DNA from: Eimeria necatrix | Lineage: Eukaryota > Apicomplexa > Conoidasida > Eucoccidiorida > Eimeriidae | Length of the DNA stretch: 64,000 nucleotides | Reading direction: 5' to 3' | Assembly (NCBI RefSeq): GCF_000499385.1 | Contig: NW_013651790.1 | Span: forward strand, 142,104 to 206,103 | Shown here: positions 9,340-20,827 of the stretch, one piece after another | Position numbering within the stretch: the stretch's first letter is position 1 | Layout of the letters: every line of letters starts with the position of its first letter | Made by a program: the position numbers and the translations under genes | Notes under the pieces: generated by a model | What the model was told of the DNA's origin: nothing | Database searches by the model: none | What the model saw: the letters and a program-made list of their open reading frames with translations, nothing else

Positions 9340-11827
9340 GGCTGCAGAAGGGGGCTCGGGAGGGTCTTCTGCTGCTGCTGCTGCAGCTGCTGCTGCTGCT
9401 GCTGCTGCTGCCGGGGGGCCCCGCGGCGCACTTGAAGGGCTGGAGGAAAAGGGCTGGGGGGCCCCTGGGGCTTCAGCGGCGCCCGTAGGTGACCCTATGG
9501 AGGAAGAAAGCGGGGGAGAGGCCTGGATGAAGCTCGGGGGCCGCTGGCCAGCCAGAAAGCGAAAATGGTGAGTTGGTTTTCGGAAAATTGAGTGAAAATG
9601 AGTCAAAAAAGAAGCAGAAGGATCAGAAGTGACAGCAAAGAAGGACACACTGTTTAGAGTCGCCGCCGTCGCCGCCGCCACAGCTGTAAGTACACCCCAG
9701 ATCTTCGCGCGCGAGGCCCGGCGGCCGCAACCCCACAGCATTTCGAGGCAAATGGCACACCACTTTAATTAATTCTTTATTTTTTCTACTATTATTCAAC
9801 TAATAAAACAAAACTGCAACTTAATGCCCCCGAGACAGCCACCAGAGCACTCCCGGCTGCGCAGCCGCGCCCGGGGCTGACTGACACTTCACTTGGATCT
9901 GGAACAGCGGGGCGGAAAATATTTATTGCAATAAAAATAAAATGCATTTTTGTGAAATAAAAAAAAAAATAACTGCGCGTACACCCCAAGACCAGACACC
10001 CCGGCCCACTACTGTGCACAGAGCTCTATACTGGCTGTACTCAAAGCCTACAGGACTAGAGAAGTATCTGCTTCTGCATTTCAAATGAGCAGCAGCAAAA
10101 CAGTCATCAGCAGCAGCAGCAACAGCAGCAGCAACAGCAGCAACCGCGGAGCCTCGAGGCCAATCTTAACAGCAAGTTGGTTTGAGTGTTCTGTGGGTCT
10201 TTGCCCAATGCACTCCCCGCACAAAAGACAAGAAAGGGGCCAACAGTTGTCTCAGTGAGTTTCTCGGCATGCGTACATTGCAAAATGTACTTCTGCGCCC
10301 GTCTATGCATAAATCTGAACACATTTACCTTCACTGATGTCTATATAAATGCATATCAATATATACACATTTGCAGCGCCGCAACTTCTGTACTTGGAGG
10401 CACAGCTGCAAGTGCAGACACTGTACATACACCTGAACTGCCGCACTCGTGCATGCACGCAACACACAGAGGCGTACATACACCTGCCGCAGGCCACGCC
10501 TCGGAGGGAACTTTGCGGGCCACTCAGTTGTCCAAATAATATATTTATACATTTGTACATATATGAAATGACTTATTCTGCATGCCTCAAATGCTCAACA
10601 ACATCTTTGCATATCTTATTGCACCAGCAGCGTAGCCGCCAGGCCCAAAGGCGCATGTGCAGCCACCTGTACACTGCACTTCCATGCTTGAAGACACAAA
10701 TGCAAAAAAGTACAAATACAAATGCAAATAAATACATATGTATACAAATATATACAAATATAAATGTATAATACACATATTTACTGCATGCAAACGGGCG
10801 CATTTGCGCGGGGGGGCTCTGCGCAGACAGCTGGATGGGGTGTATGTACAGACACCCGAACGGCGCCGCTCGCGCATAGAAAACCCACAAACGCGAAAAG
10901 GCAGCAAATAAGAAATGCAAGTGCACTATACTACACAAGCACTGGGGACTTGTTCATGAAATGCAAAGAGACACAAAAGGATGTGCTCGAGCGCATGCAA
11001 AGCCCCAAAAAGACCAGCAAACGCCCCCTAGCACCCAAGCCAGCAAACAGCTGGAGACAGCCGCAGGGCAGTCTCGGCAAAGGGCCCTTGAGCTACAATT
11101 CTCATTCATCCCAGACAAATAAAACGCCAAGGCGCAGCAACCAACGCTGGCTAGCTAGCTAGCGCCCGCGCCCCCGCCACCCCGCTAGCTGGCTAGCTAT
11201 CTAGCTAGCTAGCCAGCTAGCTAGCTGCCTCTTCACCTCTGCCGGCCGCCCGCCTTGGGCCATATGAACCCCAGGCACGCCCAGCTAGCCAGATAGCCAG
11301 CCATATAGCTAGCTAGCCAGATAGCTTGCTAGCCAGATAGCTAGCCAGATAGCTAGCTAGCCAGCTAGCTAGCTGGCCTGATCAAAACAAGTCGCGAAGG
11401 ACAACTATTAGCGGAAGTCTCAACAAGGACGTTGCGCTAAGGGTTGCCTCATTCGGGGTGTCTTTACATCTGCAGCACACAAAAAGCAAACCAAAAACAC
11501 CAAACCCTAAACCCTCGCCAAAACCCTAACTGGCTGCACGGGCCTAGCCCAAGCGCAGACGCCCAAACCCTCAAGGCAGTAACTCGCTAAACCCTAAACC
11601 CCAAACCCTAAACCCTAGTCCTAAGCCCAAGCGCTAAACCCTAGCGCTACCCTAACCCTGAACCCTAGCGTTAAACCCTAGCACTGAAAACCCTATAGCA
11701 CTAAACCCTAGCGTTAAGCCCTAGCAATAAACCCTAGCGCTATACCCTCGCACTAAACCCTCGCGCCAAACCCTCGCGCTAAACCCTCGCGCTAAACCCT
11801 CGGTCTAAACCCTAAGTAAACCCTCGT
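9340..11827. other. Intergenic region between PCMT and the unidentified gene
   Basis: No gene was recognised. Near PCMT lies a Pro/Ala-coding CTG tract (9368-9412). From 9740 to 10000 the sequence is AT-rich with poly-A. CAG tracts occur at 10088-10145. An AT-rich island with ATACAAAT-like units spans 10530-10790, with several weaker palindrome variants (GTACATACACC) near 10421, 10474 and 10840. A GCTAGC array spans 11145-11385. Then comes a degenerate telomere-like block. Confidence 0.65.
11502..11826. repeat. Degenerate telomere-like block
   Basis: AAACCCT heptamers interleaved with 5-7 base spacers such as AGCGCT, CGCGCT and AGCGTT. The block ends directly at the stop codon of the gene starting at 14666, so it probably forms its 3' untranslated region. 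Confidence 0.88.
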
Positions 11828-12770
11828 TTACTCGCGCTCAAACTCGTCAAAAGTGAGGGTGAGGCCGGCATGCCGAGAGAGAGTTTTCCAGGGTTCTTCA
11901 GTAGGGTCAACATAGAGCTGCTTGCGAGCGCACTCTGTTGCTGCTGCTGCTGCCTGTGTTGCTGCTGCTGACGCTGCAGCTGGCGCTGCTGCTGCTGCTT
12001 CTGCTGCAGCTCGACCCTGCAGGCCGCAGCAGCCCTCAAGGGCCATTGTCACAAACGGGTACTTGTCTTTAAATAATTCTACAGCACTCGCCAGCGCCAA
12101 ATCATCTACCTGAAAAAAAACAAAAAAAAAGAAAATAAATTTGTGACAAGAAATGCAAATGCAGACACTCTGCGCGCGCCGCTCAGCTGTACGTACACCT
12201 CAACCCACTTACACTTTTAAACGACACGCGAGCCCGCCGGAGCTTGTCCACGATAGAGGGCGTAAGCAGCACTGCACAACTCAAAACCCTAAACCCTAAA
12301 CCCTAAACCCTAAACCCTTGATCTAAGCCCTACTTTACGCTGAGACAAGCTGTCAAGTGAGCCGCTTCACAACGGGGCCCTTGCTGGTGTTTTCTTCTAC
12401 AAAGTACCCATGGCTCAAGTGCTGGACTCAGTCCTTAGGGTTTAGGGTTTAGGGTTTAGGGTTTAGGGTTTAGGGTTTAGGGTCTGAGGACGCACTGCGG
12501 TGCAAATGGTGAAAGACAGCAGCGACGACGAAGAAGTCCAAAAGGCCGCGGCCTTCTTTGTCAAGGAGCACAAAGCTCGCTGAGGCACAGGACCCCAAAA
12601 CCCTAAACCCTAAACCCTAAACCCTAAACCCTAAAACCTCATATCTTGGCCCTGACTCCGGGATATCAAAGCTCAAACCCCGCAAAATCAAAACCCAAGG
12701 GTTTTACTTCTGCTCCAAAACCCCAAGGTAGGTAAGCTAAGGCCCACCCCAGCAGCCGCTGCTGCTGCTC

Positions 12771-12804
<34 letters not shown>

Positions 12805-14666
12805 ACTTACCCTTGACTCTCTCGTCCTCGTCAGCTTTGCAAAACCGACAAAGTCCCGAAAGCAACTCCAGCGCGTCGGCGATCCCGCTGCGGCTGCCCT
12901 GCACGGCCTCAAAGGCCTCTGCAGCACGGCCCGCAAGGTGAGGGTTTAGGGTTTAGGGTTTAGGGTTTTGGCTAGGGTTTGGGGTTTCGGCGAGGGTTTA
13001 GGGGTTCGAACTCAGGCGCTGGATGCTGCTGCCATTTGGGGTTTAGGGCTTTGCTTATGGGAGCCAGTGCGTAAGCACGAGGCCGGCAGCAACTAGGGTT
13101 TAGGGTTTAGGGTTTAGGGTTTGCAGAGGGGCTCACCTTCAAGGGCGGCCCTTACAAGCTGCGGATCTCTCAGCTCCGGAGCATCTGCAGCAGCAGGGGG
13201 GCCCCCCGTTTGCTGCTGGGGGGCCCCCTGCTGCAGCAGCAGCGGCTGCAGGGCCTCGCAGAATTCATTAATGTTGAAGTAAAGAGTCGTCGAGCTACTC
13301 ACAAGAGCCTTTGCCGCTGCAGCACCAACCGCACCAAAAACCCCAAACCCTAAACCCTAAACCCTAAACCCTAAACCCTAAACCCTAAACCCTAAACCCT
13401 AAACCCCGACTTGCGGGGTTTCCCCAAACCCGCAGCAGCTCCGCCTCCCCATTCCGTCTTGAGAGCAAGTGGCTTTCCTCGAGGGCCTGGCTGCAAGAAC
13501 AGGGTTTAGGGTTTAGGGTTTAGGGTTTGGGGTTTGGGGCTGCGGACCTTGGCTGAGGGGCAGGCGGCGCAGCAGGCGCGCTGCTGCTGCGCTGCTGGCC
13601 CTTGCTGCTGCTGCTTCCGCCCAAGCAGCAGCAGCAGCAGCAGACACGAAGTCGTTGAAGGGAATTCTGTTTCCCAACGAAGGCCGCAAACCCTGCACAG
13701 ACACTTGCCGCGCCATTTGCTGCGAAAGGCCCCGCCGCAGCACAGCTTCTCTTTCCAAACGGCCCACCCGCTCCATTTGCTGCTGCAGCTGCTGCAGCGT
13801 CAGCAGCGAACCCAGCGAACGCCTGCGGTGTACGTACACCCCACAGCCTCCCCTCTGCGCTCCCACGACCGCACCCGGGGCTAGGGTTTAGGGTTTGGGG
13901 TTTAGGGTTTGGGGTCTGGGGTTTGGGGTTTAGGGTTTGGGGTTTAGCGTTTGAGGTCTAGGGTTTGGGGTTTGGGGTTTAGGGTTTAGGGTTTGGGGTT
14001 TAGGGTTTGGGGTTTAGGGTGTGGGGTCTAGGGTTTGGGGTTTAGGGTTTGGGGTTTAGGGTTTGAGGTCTAGGGTTTGGGGTTTAGGGTTCAGGGGTTT
14101 AGGGTTTGGGGTTTAGGGTTTGAGGTCTAGGGTTTGGGGTTTGGGGTTTGAGGGTTTAGGGTTTGGGGTTTAGGGTTTAGGGGGGCTTACTCGTTGTTGT
14201 AGCTTTCGAAGAGGCCGCTGAGACTGTTTTCCTGCTGCAGCAAATCACTCAAAGTTTGGAACTTCGCTGAGGGGGCCCCCGAACCTGCTGGGGGGCCCCC
14301 ACTGCCTTCGGGGGGCCCCTCGCCTGCGATCTTGGCTGCAGCAGCCCTCGAAAAAAGCCGGTGCCCCTCAAAGGGGGGCCCCCCGGGGGGCCCCCCTCTT
14401 CCTCGCCACAGGGCCCCTCTGCCTGCAGGCAGGCTCTGGGGGGCCCCCGGGGGCCCCAGGGGGCCCCCCCGAGACGGCTCGGGCAAGCGATAGCGCACGT
14501 TTGCTTGCGTGGACTCGCGTGCGAAGGAATGCAAACAAGGCGAGCTTGCTGCTGCTGCTGCTGCTGTTGCTGCTGCTGTTGCTGCAGCTGCTCGCTGCAG
14601 CGCCCGGGCCAGCAGCACGGAGGGGGCCAGCAAAAGGCGCCCCGAGCTCTGGGCTGCCCTTTCCAT
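11828..14666 (-). CDS. Conserved-looking protein of unknown function, 459 residues, six exons
   Basis: I do not recognise the family. Exons 14666-14191, 13822-13548, 13316-13137, 12918-12811, 12271-12213 and 12109-11828 give 1,380 nt with every intron phase agreeing, which is strong evidence for a real gene. The N-terminus (MERAAQSSGRLLLAPSVLLARAL) has Arg, Ser and hydrophobic residues without early acids after Glu2, compatible with mitochondrial import. Pro/Gly and Ala runs from GGGGCC and CAG repeats follow. Later parts look alpha-helical: FNINEFCEALQPLLL, GIADALELLSGLCRF, LLTPSIVDKLRRARVSF, VDDLALASAVELFKDKY, and C-terminal FDEFERE. The helix pairs recall organelle RNA-binding helical-repeat proteins, but that is only an inference. 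Start chosen as the first ATG in frame; an upstream exon cannot be excluded. Confidence 0.75.
12506..12583 (+). other. Small open frame of 25 codons between two telomere-like arrays
   Basis: An ATG-to-TGA frame encoding MVKDSSDDEEVQKAAAFFVK and five more residues. It is on the strand opposite to the surrounding gene, inside its fourth intron, and lies between a TTTAGGG array (12437-12484) and an AAACCCT array (12597-12640). The composition resembles a real acidic-basic protein tail, but nothing ties it to other exons. Confidence 0.25.
13342..13407. repeat. AAACCCT array upstream of exon 3 of the unidentified gene
   Basis: About nine near-perfect heptamers inside intron 2 of the 459-residue gene. 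A converging array of the opposite strand (13500-13540) sits at the other end of the intron, next to the donor at 13547. Confidence 0.9.
13827..13840. repeat. Palindrome GGTGTACGTACACC abutting a 3' splice site
   Basis: A perfect copy. On the transcribed strand it is followed by GCAG and then exon 2 of the unidentified gene (starts 13822), so it occupies the polypyrimidine position of the intron. Confidence 0.9.
13884..14182. repeat. 300-base degenerate TTTAGGG/TTTGGGG array
   Basis: About 40 units alternating between TTTAGGG and TTTGGGG with GTCTAGGG and GTTTGAGG variants. It is the longest interstitial telomere-like block in the window and fills intron 1 of the unidentified gene, ending within ten bases of the donor at 14190. 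Confidence 0.93.
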
Positions 14667-16028
14667 TAGTGGCTGGAAAGGCTGTAGCTGCTGAATGGGG
14701 GGGCCCTGTACTTGGCCGCAAGCCTTGCTGCAGCAGAAACCCCGGCAGCAGCTCTGGGGAGTGCAGGAGGCAAATAAAGATCTGAGGCTTTCTAAATGGC
14801 ACAAAATGTAAATAAAAAAGAACGCAGAAGAAACGAAAAGCGCGAAAAGAAAGAGCCACGCCAGCGGGGTGATTGTGACGCAGAAGTTGTCACAGCTCTA
14901 TCTGCCGGTGAGAAGCCTCGGCGCCGCGCCTTCCAGGTGTACGTACAGCTGAGTTCTCAAAGCCACTTACAAATTCAAGCAAATTAATTTCTGCCTCTTC
15001 ACTTTTTTACTTCTCTGCTTCCGGCCCCAGTGCTGTCGGGGCTGAAGACCCGCGCTGCGGCTGCAGCTTTTCCACCTGAGGTTGCTGGGGCCCCTCAGGC
15101 TCCCTTGCAGGCCTCCAAAAGGCAAACAAGACTCTTTAATCGATTAATTTAGTTTTTTTCAAATTTATTGTCAACGTTTAGCTGCTGGCCAGGTTTTTGC
15201 TGCAGGCAGCCCCGCCTTCGCCGCAGCGCAAGGCTGTGGCTCCCAGCCTTGACCCCCTAGCTTCTCTCTTTGAACGAAATCTGCACATCTTTAGCTGCAT
15301 GCGCCTGCCTATAAGTAAATTGGGGCTTTTAAGAGCGCATGCATGCAGCAGAGGGAGCTTGGAAACGGCCTTTTGCTGCAGCCCCTGCTGCAGCAGCCCC
15401 CGCTGCTCTGTGGCCGTTCTCTCTCCCCCCTTACACTCCGCCAGAACAGCCCACAGCACACTGGGGGCCCCCGGGGCCCCCTGGGGCCCCCCAGGAGTTT
15501 ATTTAAAGATTTCCTTTCTTCCTGCCCCACAGGGGGCAGTGCAGCCAGCGGGAACAGCTTGCAGCTGCCAAACAGCCTTAGTAGGTGCGGGTCACTTGTG
15601 GCTAGCTACAGCTAGCGACTGCAGCTAGCTACAGCTAGCTGCAGCTAGCTGCGGCTAGCTGCGGCGAGATGTGGCTACCTGCGGCTAGCTGCAGCGAGCC
15701 GCTGCGGGTAAGGGACCCCGCAGCTCTGTGCTGCGGCTAGGCCCTTTAGCAGCAAAGACACAAGCGGGGGGGGCCCCAGGTGACCCTGAGGTTCATGGGG
15801 GCCCCTCTAGCTCTTAAAAGGCCCCTTAGTGGGGCCCCGTGTTTCGTCCTGCCTGGGGGCCCCTCCGTAGGTACCCAAAGTGCAGCAGGGGGCCCCCGTG
15901 GGGCCCCGCAGCGGGCGAGAGGCCCTGCAGCAACAGCAAAGCCTAGCAGCAAGCTGCAGCAGCAAGCTGCAGCAGCAGCAAGCGCAGCAGCAAATAAAGA
16001 CGCAGTGCTAACTTGAGCGGCGAGAGTC
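14667..16028. other. Intergenic region upstream of the unidentified gene
   Basis: No gene assigned. A palindrome copy is at 14936-14949, an AT-rich stretch at 15130-15175, a GCTAGC array at 15600-15710, GGGGCCCC units at 15765-15910 and CAG tracts at 15940-16000. A non-repetitive stretch at 15190-15460 has long open frames on both strands, but I could not connect it to any family. Confidence 0.55.
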
Positions 16029-16110
16029 GGCGGCATGTCCGAGTGGTTAAGGAGGTGGACTCGAAATCCACTGGGCTCTGCCCGCGCAGGTTCGAATCCT
16101 GCTGCCGTCG
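16029..16110 (+). tRNA. tRNA-Ser (anticodon CGA)
   Basis: An 82-base type II tRNA with no intron, decoding UCG. The acceptor stem GGCGGCA pairs with TGCCGTC (one G-U) and the discriminator is G. The D arm contains GAGTGGTTAAGG. The anticodon stem GTGGA/TCCAC encloses loop CTCGAAA with CGA at 16062-16064. A long variable arm follows, as expected for serine. The T arm is GCAGG-TTCGAAT-CCTGC, which also supplies the B box. CCA is not encoded, as in eukaryotic nuclear genes. It is the only tRNA I see in the window. Confidence 0.97.
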
Positions 16111-16114
16111 TTTT
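16111..16114 (+). terminator. RNA polymerase III terminator of tRNA-Ser
   Basis: A run of four T residues starts directly after the discriminator base, which is the minimal polymerase III stop signal. Confidence 0.75.
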
Positions 16115-16525
16115 CATTTCACTTTATAAATATTTACTTCTCTGCACAATTCTCCCGGAAAATAACAAATAGATTTAAAATTCTGGTGGCATTTTGTTCA
16201 TTTATATTTATTGGTTCATTTATATTTATCGTGCTCGGCGCAGCGCCAGAGAATGCAGAGTGCCTTGCGCTCAGCTGTACGTACACCTCAGAAAATGTGC
16301 TGCTTCGCTGCACTTGGCACTTTCTGACAGGTTTGCTGCAGCAGCTGTTGCTGCTGCTGCGACGACTGGCCGTGTGCAGTTGCTGCCACGGCCATGCAGC
16401 CATCACTGCTGCTGCTGCTGCAGCAGCAGTGATGGCTGGCGCTACAGCTATCAATGCTACGGCAGCCGCAGCAGCTGCAGCAGCTGCAGCAGCAGCAGCC
16501 GCTGCTGCAGCAGCAGGCAGCCCGC
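16115..16525. other. Region between tRNA-Ser and the RAP gene 3' end
   Basis: AT-rich at 16115-16235, as expected for the 3' untranslated region of the convergent RAP gene. A palindrome copy follows at 16274-16287, and then CTG/CAG tracts including an inverted pair around 16395-16435 that could fold as a hairpin. No gene is seen. Confidence 0.6.
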
Positions 16526-17894
16526 TTATGCTGCGCGGGGCCCCGAGGCCCTCTCGCGGGCCCTCTTGAGGGCCTCCGCGCGCTGCCTGGGAGAAGTTTG
16601 GCCCTCCCAGAGAGTGTGGGGCAGCAGCAAAATGGCCCAGCCCCACCACTGCAGGGCTTTGAGTGCTGCAGCAGTGTCTTGCTGCAGTTTGCTGCAGCCC
16701 CCGACCCAGACAAAGCCCAGGCCGTCCGTCTCCACCCTTAGCTGCTGCACTTTGCTGCCTGTCTGCTGCTGTACCTGCGTCTCTGCTGCTGCTGCTGCTG
16801 CTAGCCGCGCCGAAGCATGCAGGCAGGAGGGAGGCAGGTAGCAGTAGGCCGTGCTGCTGCTAGTCTCAGCAGCAGCAACACAGACCCAGGGGCCCAGCCG
16901 GGGCCCCAGCTGCGCAGCCAAAAGGAGACAGTCGATTTTTCTCTTTGTCAGTTTTTTTGTTTCCTAAACTCTTTTTGTCTCTGTCTCCATCTGCCTTCTG
17001 CTCTCCCCACCCCAGCCAGGCCCTACACCCTAGACCGTAAACCCTAAACCCTAGACCGCAAACCCTAAACCCTAGACCGTAAACCCTAAACCCTAGACCG
17101 TAAACCCTGCTCACCACCACTGAGACTCCCTCCTCCTTCAGCACAGAAAACAGCTCCTGCTCTACCCGGGGGGCCCTTAGCTGCAGGCCTGGGGGGCCCC
17201 CAGCAGGCAGGGGGGCCCCCAGCAGGGGGGCCCCAGGCAGGGGGGTCCCAGGCAGGGGGGCCCCCACCTCGAGTTGGCCCTCTGGGCCAAAGTTGTGGGC
17301 CAGGGGCATAGAGAGCACGCGCATGCAGTAGCTGCTGACAGCCTGGGGGAGCAGCCGCACAGACAGCCAGCTGCAAGGCCTGAGGGACGCAGCAGCAGCA
17401 GCAGCGGCAGCAGCAGCAGCAGCAGCGGCAGCAGCAGCAGCAGCAGCGGTAGCAGCAGCAGTGCCGGCAGCTGCCAGCAACGGACGCGAGAGCAGCTGCG
17501 GTGGGGAGGAATGAGCCTACGTATTGCTGCAGCGCTTCAGCAGTGCTCCTAGGGGCCGGTAGTTGCTGCTGCTGCTGCTGCTGCTGGAGAACACTCAGCA
17601 AGATCCCCAGAACTTCTCTCTGCAGCCTTACTGGAGCTGCAGCAGCAGCGGCAGGCTCTGCAGCAGCCGCTGCTGCAGCACTTGCTGCAGCGGCTGCTGC
17701 TGCACTTTGTTCGCAGCAGCAAAAAAACGGAGCGGTGGAGAGAGCGTCCTGAAGAGGACTTAGCAGTGAAGTTGACCCCTGAAAACAAATCCGATAGAAA
17801 TTTGCTTCTTGGGACTTCAAGAATGGGCTGAGACTACAAAGTGCTGCTTACCAAGGAATAGGCAAGAGAGAAAAGCTGCCGCGAAGAGAAACCC

Positions 17895-17936
<42 letters not shown>

Positions 17937-19319
17937 GCCACGGTTTCGACGATTTTGCGCAGCGTTTCCGCGTTGGCAGCGCGACGCCACAGGTCGCTGC
18001 CTTCTGGCAGCAAAGTGTCTGCTGCAGCATTCGCAGCAGCAGCAGCTGCCGCTGCTGCTGCTTCTCCCGGCGCTGTCGCCGCTGTGTCTGCTTCTGCTGC
18101 AGCTGCGCCTTCAGCAGCTGCAGCACGCACAAAGGAGTCACGCAGCTCCCGAAGCTCCTTACAAAGAATTTCTTTCCAATCCCCCACTTGCAAGTTGGCC
18201 TTGAAAGGTATTTCAAGTCTAGCTTCAGCAGGGGAAGCTGCTGCTGCCTCCGCAGCAGCCGCAGGAGCAGCCGCTGCAGCAACGTCGCGGACGGCTGCTG
18301 CAGCAGCAGCTGCTGCTGCTTCAGGTTCAGGCCCAGAAGCTGCTGCTGCTGCATTATGTCTCCCGGGTACGCCGCAGAGGGCTGCTGTTAGCTGCTGGGA
18401 CTTAAGGAAGTCCACGAGCGACTGTGGGTAGACTTGCAGGTCCTGCTGCTGCTGCTGCAGCACATAGACTGCCTGCAGCAGCTTCTGAGCTGCAACCAAA
18501 GGAAGCGCCAGTTCCTTTGCTGCAGAGGCTGCAGCAGCTGTGCCATACGCAAACGCATGCAGGAGCGTGCAGCAGCTAACTGGGTCCACGGTTACTGCTG
18601 CTGCTGCTGCTGAAGAATGGGTGCTTTCGGTCTGCTGCTGCAGATGCCACTGCTGCTGCTGTTGCTGCTGCGCTGCTTGCCGCTGCATCAACTGCAGCGC
18701 AGCAGGAGCAATGCGACTTTTGATGCTGTTGGCTGACAGCAGCAAGAAACTGAGAGGCAAGGGGGCCCCCTTTGCAGCTTGTTGGGTAAGGGCCCCCAGC
18801 AGCTGCGCTAGGCGCTGCAGCTCGAGTTCATGCGCAGGGGCCTGCAGCAGCAGCAACTGCTGCAGCAGCAGCAAACAGAGCAAGATGACACACAAAGCGC
18901 CATCAGCACAGGCAACGAAACGCCGCAGCACCTGAAGTTTTACTTTTTAGAAGCAGCAGCAACAGCAGCAGCAACAGCAGCAGCAACGCGTAGCAGTAGC
19001 AGCAGCAGCAGCAGCACAACAGCAGAGCAGCAGCTCGATAGCGGCAAGAGCTTTATTCACCACCGTCTCATTTGGAAGGAACAATTTCAGAAAAGCTGCT
19101 GCTGCAACGAGGTCTGCTGCAGCTGCAGGAGATAGCTCGGCTATTTCCTTTTGCAGCTGCAGTTGCTGCCGCTGCTGCAGCGGCAGCTGCTGCTGCTGCT
19201 GCCAGCTGTCGATCGCGGCGTTAAGCCGCGAAGCTGCAGCAGAGCGAAGAGACTGAGGCACACGGTGCAGCCGAAGACACCCCAGCAGCAGCAGCGCGAG
19301 GTCCTCCAGGGGTGCTCCT

Positions 19320-19350
<31 letters not shown>

Positions 19351-20015
19351 CAAAAGCAGAAAACGCAGCAGCAGGGAATATTACGAGCCCTGAAAGGCAT
19401 TTAACCAGGTCAAGGCCTCTTAGTATTTGCAGCAGCAGCAGCAGCAATGACAACAGCAGGAGCAGCAAAAGCTCACTGGCAACAACAGTCTGTGCATGCA
19501 CTGCAAGCTGCTGCAGCGTCTCGGGCAGCAAAACATGCAGCTCTGCTGCTGCTGCAATCACGGCTGCGAGGTCTGTGGGGTTCCACAAGCTGAAGCACTC
19601 CGCGCAGCACTTGTCCAGCTCCTCTGCAGCAGCAGCAAGAACAGCAGCAGCAGCAAGAATAGCAGCAGCAGCAGCTGCAGGAGTTGCTGCAGTCGCAGCG
19701 ACGGCAGCAGCGGCTGATTGAAGCACTCCAGTCTGCGGCTGCCAGTGCCAGCAGCAAATCTAGGAGCAGCAGCAGGATTAGCAGCAGCAACAGCAGCAGC
19801 CGCAGCTGCAGGCCCAGGGCCTGGCGCTCACGAAAGGCCTTGGCGTCAACTACTGCAGCAGCAGCAAGCGCCTTCGCAGCAGCAGCAAGATCTGGTGGTG
19901 CAGCAGCAGCAGCAGAGTTGCGCAGCTTCAGCACGACAACAGCAACGACGCGCATATCTCCTCCTGTTGCTGTCAAGACTTCCAGCATTGATCGCAGCGG
20001 CATGGCAGCCAGCTG

Positions 20016-20053
<38 letters not shown>

Positions 20054-20469
20054 GCAGCAGCTAGAGCTGTGGCTTCAAGGCCGTGTGCTTCAACGGCAGT
20101 GCGCAGCAATTGAAGCAGCAGAAAGGCATCAAACAAGCAAAAATAAGATGAGGGTCTATGCAAGAGATTCAGTTCTAGGGTTTAGGGTTTAGGGTTTAGG
20201 GTTTACAATTGCCAGCACCTGGCGGCCCACACGAGGCAGCAGCTCGTGCAGCGCTTTGCTCTCCGCATCTTCTTCTTTGCTGCTGTTGCTGCTGGTGCTG
20301 CTGCTGCCGTTGTTGCTGCTGGTGCTGCTGCTATTCTGCTGTTGCTGCTGTAGGTGGCTCTGCGGATGAGACGCAGCGTTGCCCCCAGCTGCTGCTGCTG
20401 CTGCTGCTGCTAAGTCATCTTCATCTTTAGCCATGGCAGCAGCCTCTATGGCGGCAACAGCGGAAGCAC

Positions 20470-20504
<35 letters not shown>

Positions 20505-20601
20505 CGGCGCTTGCGCCGGGCCTCTATGACACGGCTAAACCGCAGCAGGTCTTTTCCGTCCATGTCTGCGGCCTCTGTAGCAATAGCATTAGCAGCAGCA
20601 A

Positions 20602-20639
<38 letters not shown>

Positions 20640-20781
20640 ACAACAACAGCAGCAGAAGCGTGCACAAGCTTCAGATAATGCGGCCAAGGCCAACTCCGAC
20701 AGCAAACGCAGCAGCAACAGCAGCATTGGCGAGAAACCACAAGCAGCTACGACCATACAGCAGCAGCAAAACCAGCAGCCA

Positions 20782-20827
<46 letters not shown>

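Noticed and set aside
10303..10938. Overlapping Tyr/Ile/Cys-rich open frames on both strands
   Set aside because: They follow the AT-rich island and palindrome variants; no conserved motif, and both strands are equally open.
15178..15628. Open frames on both strands in a non-repetitive stretch
   Set aside because: Neither strand shows a family motif or matching exon; left as unassigned intergenic DNA.
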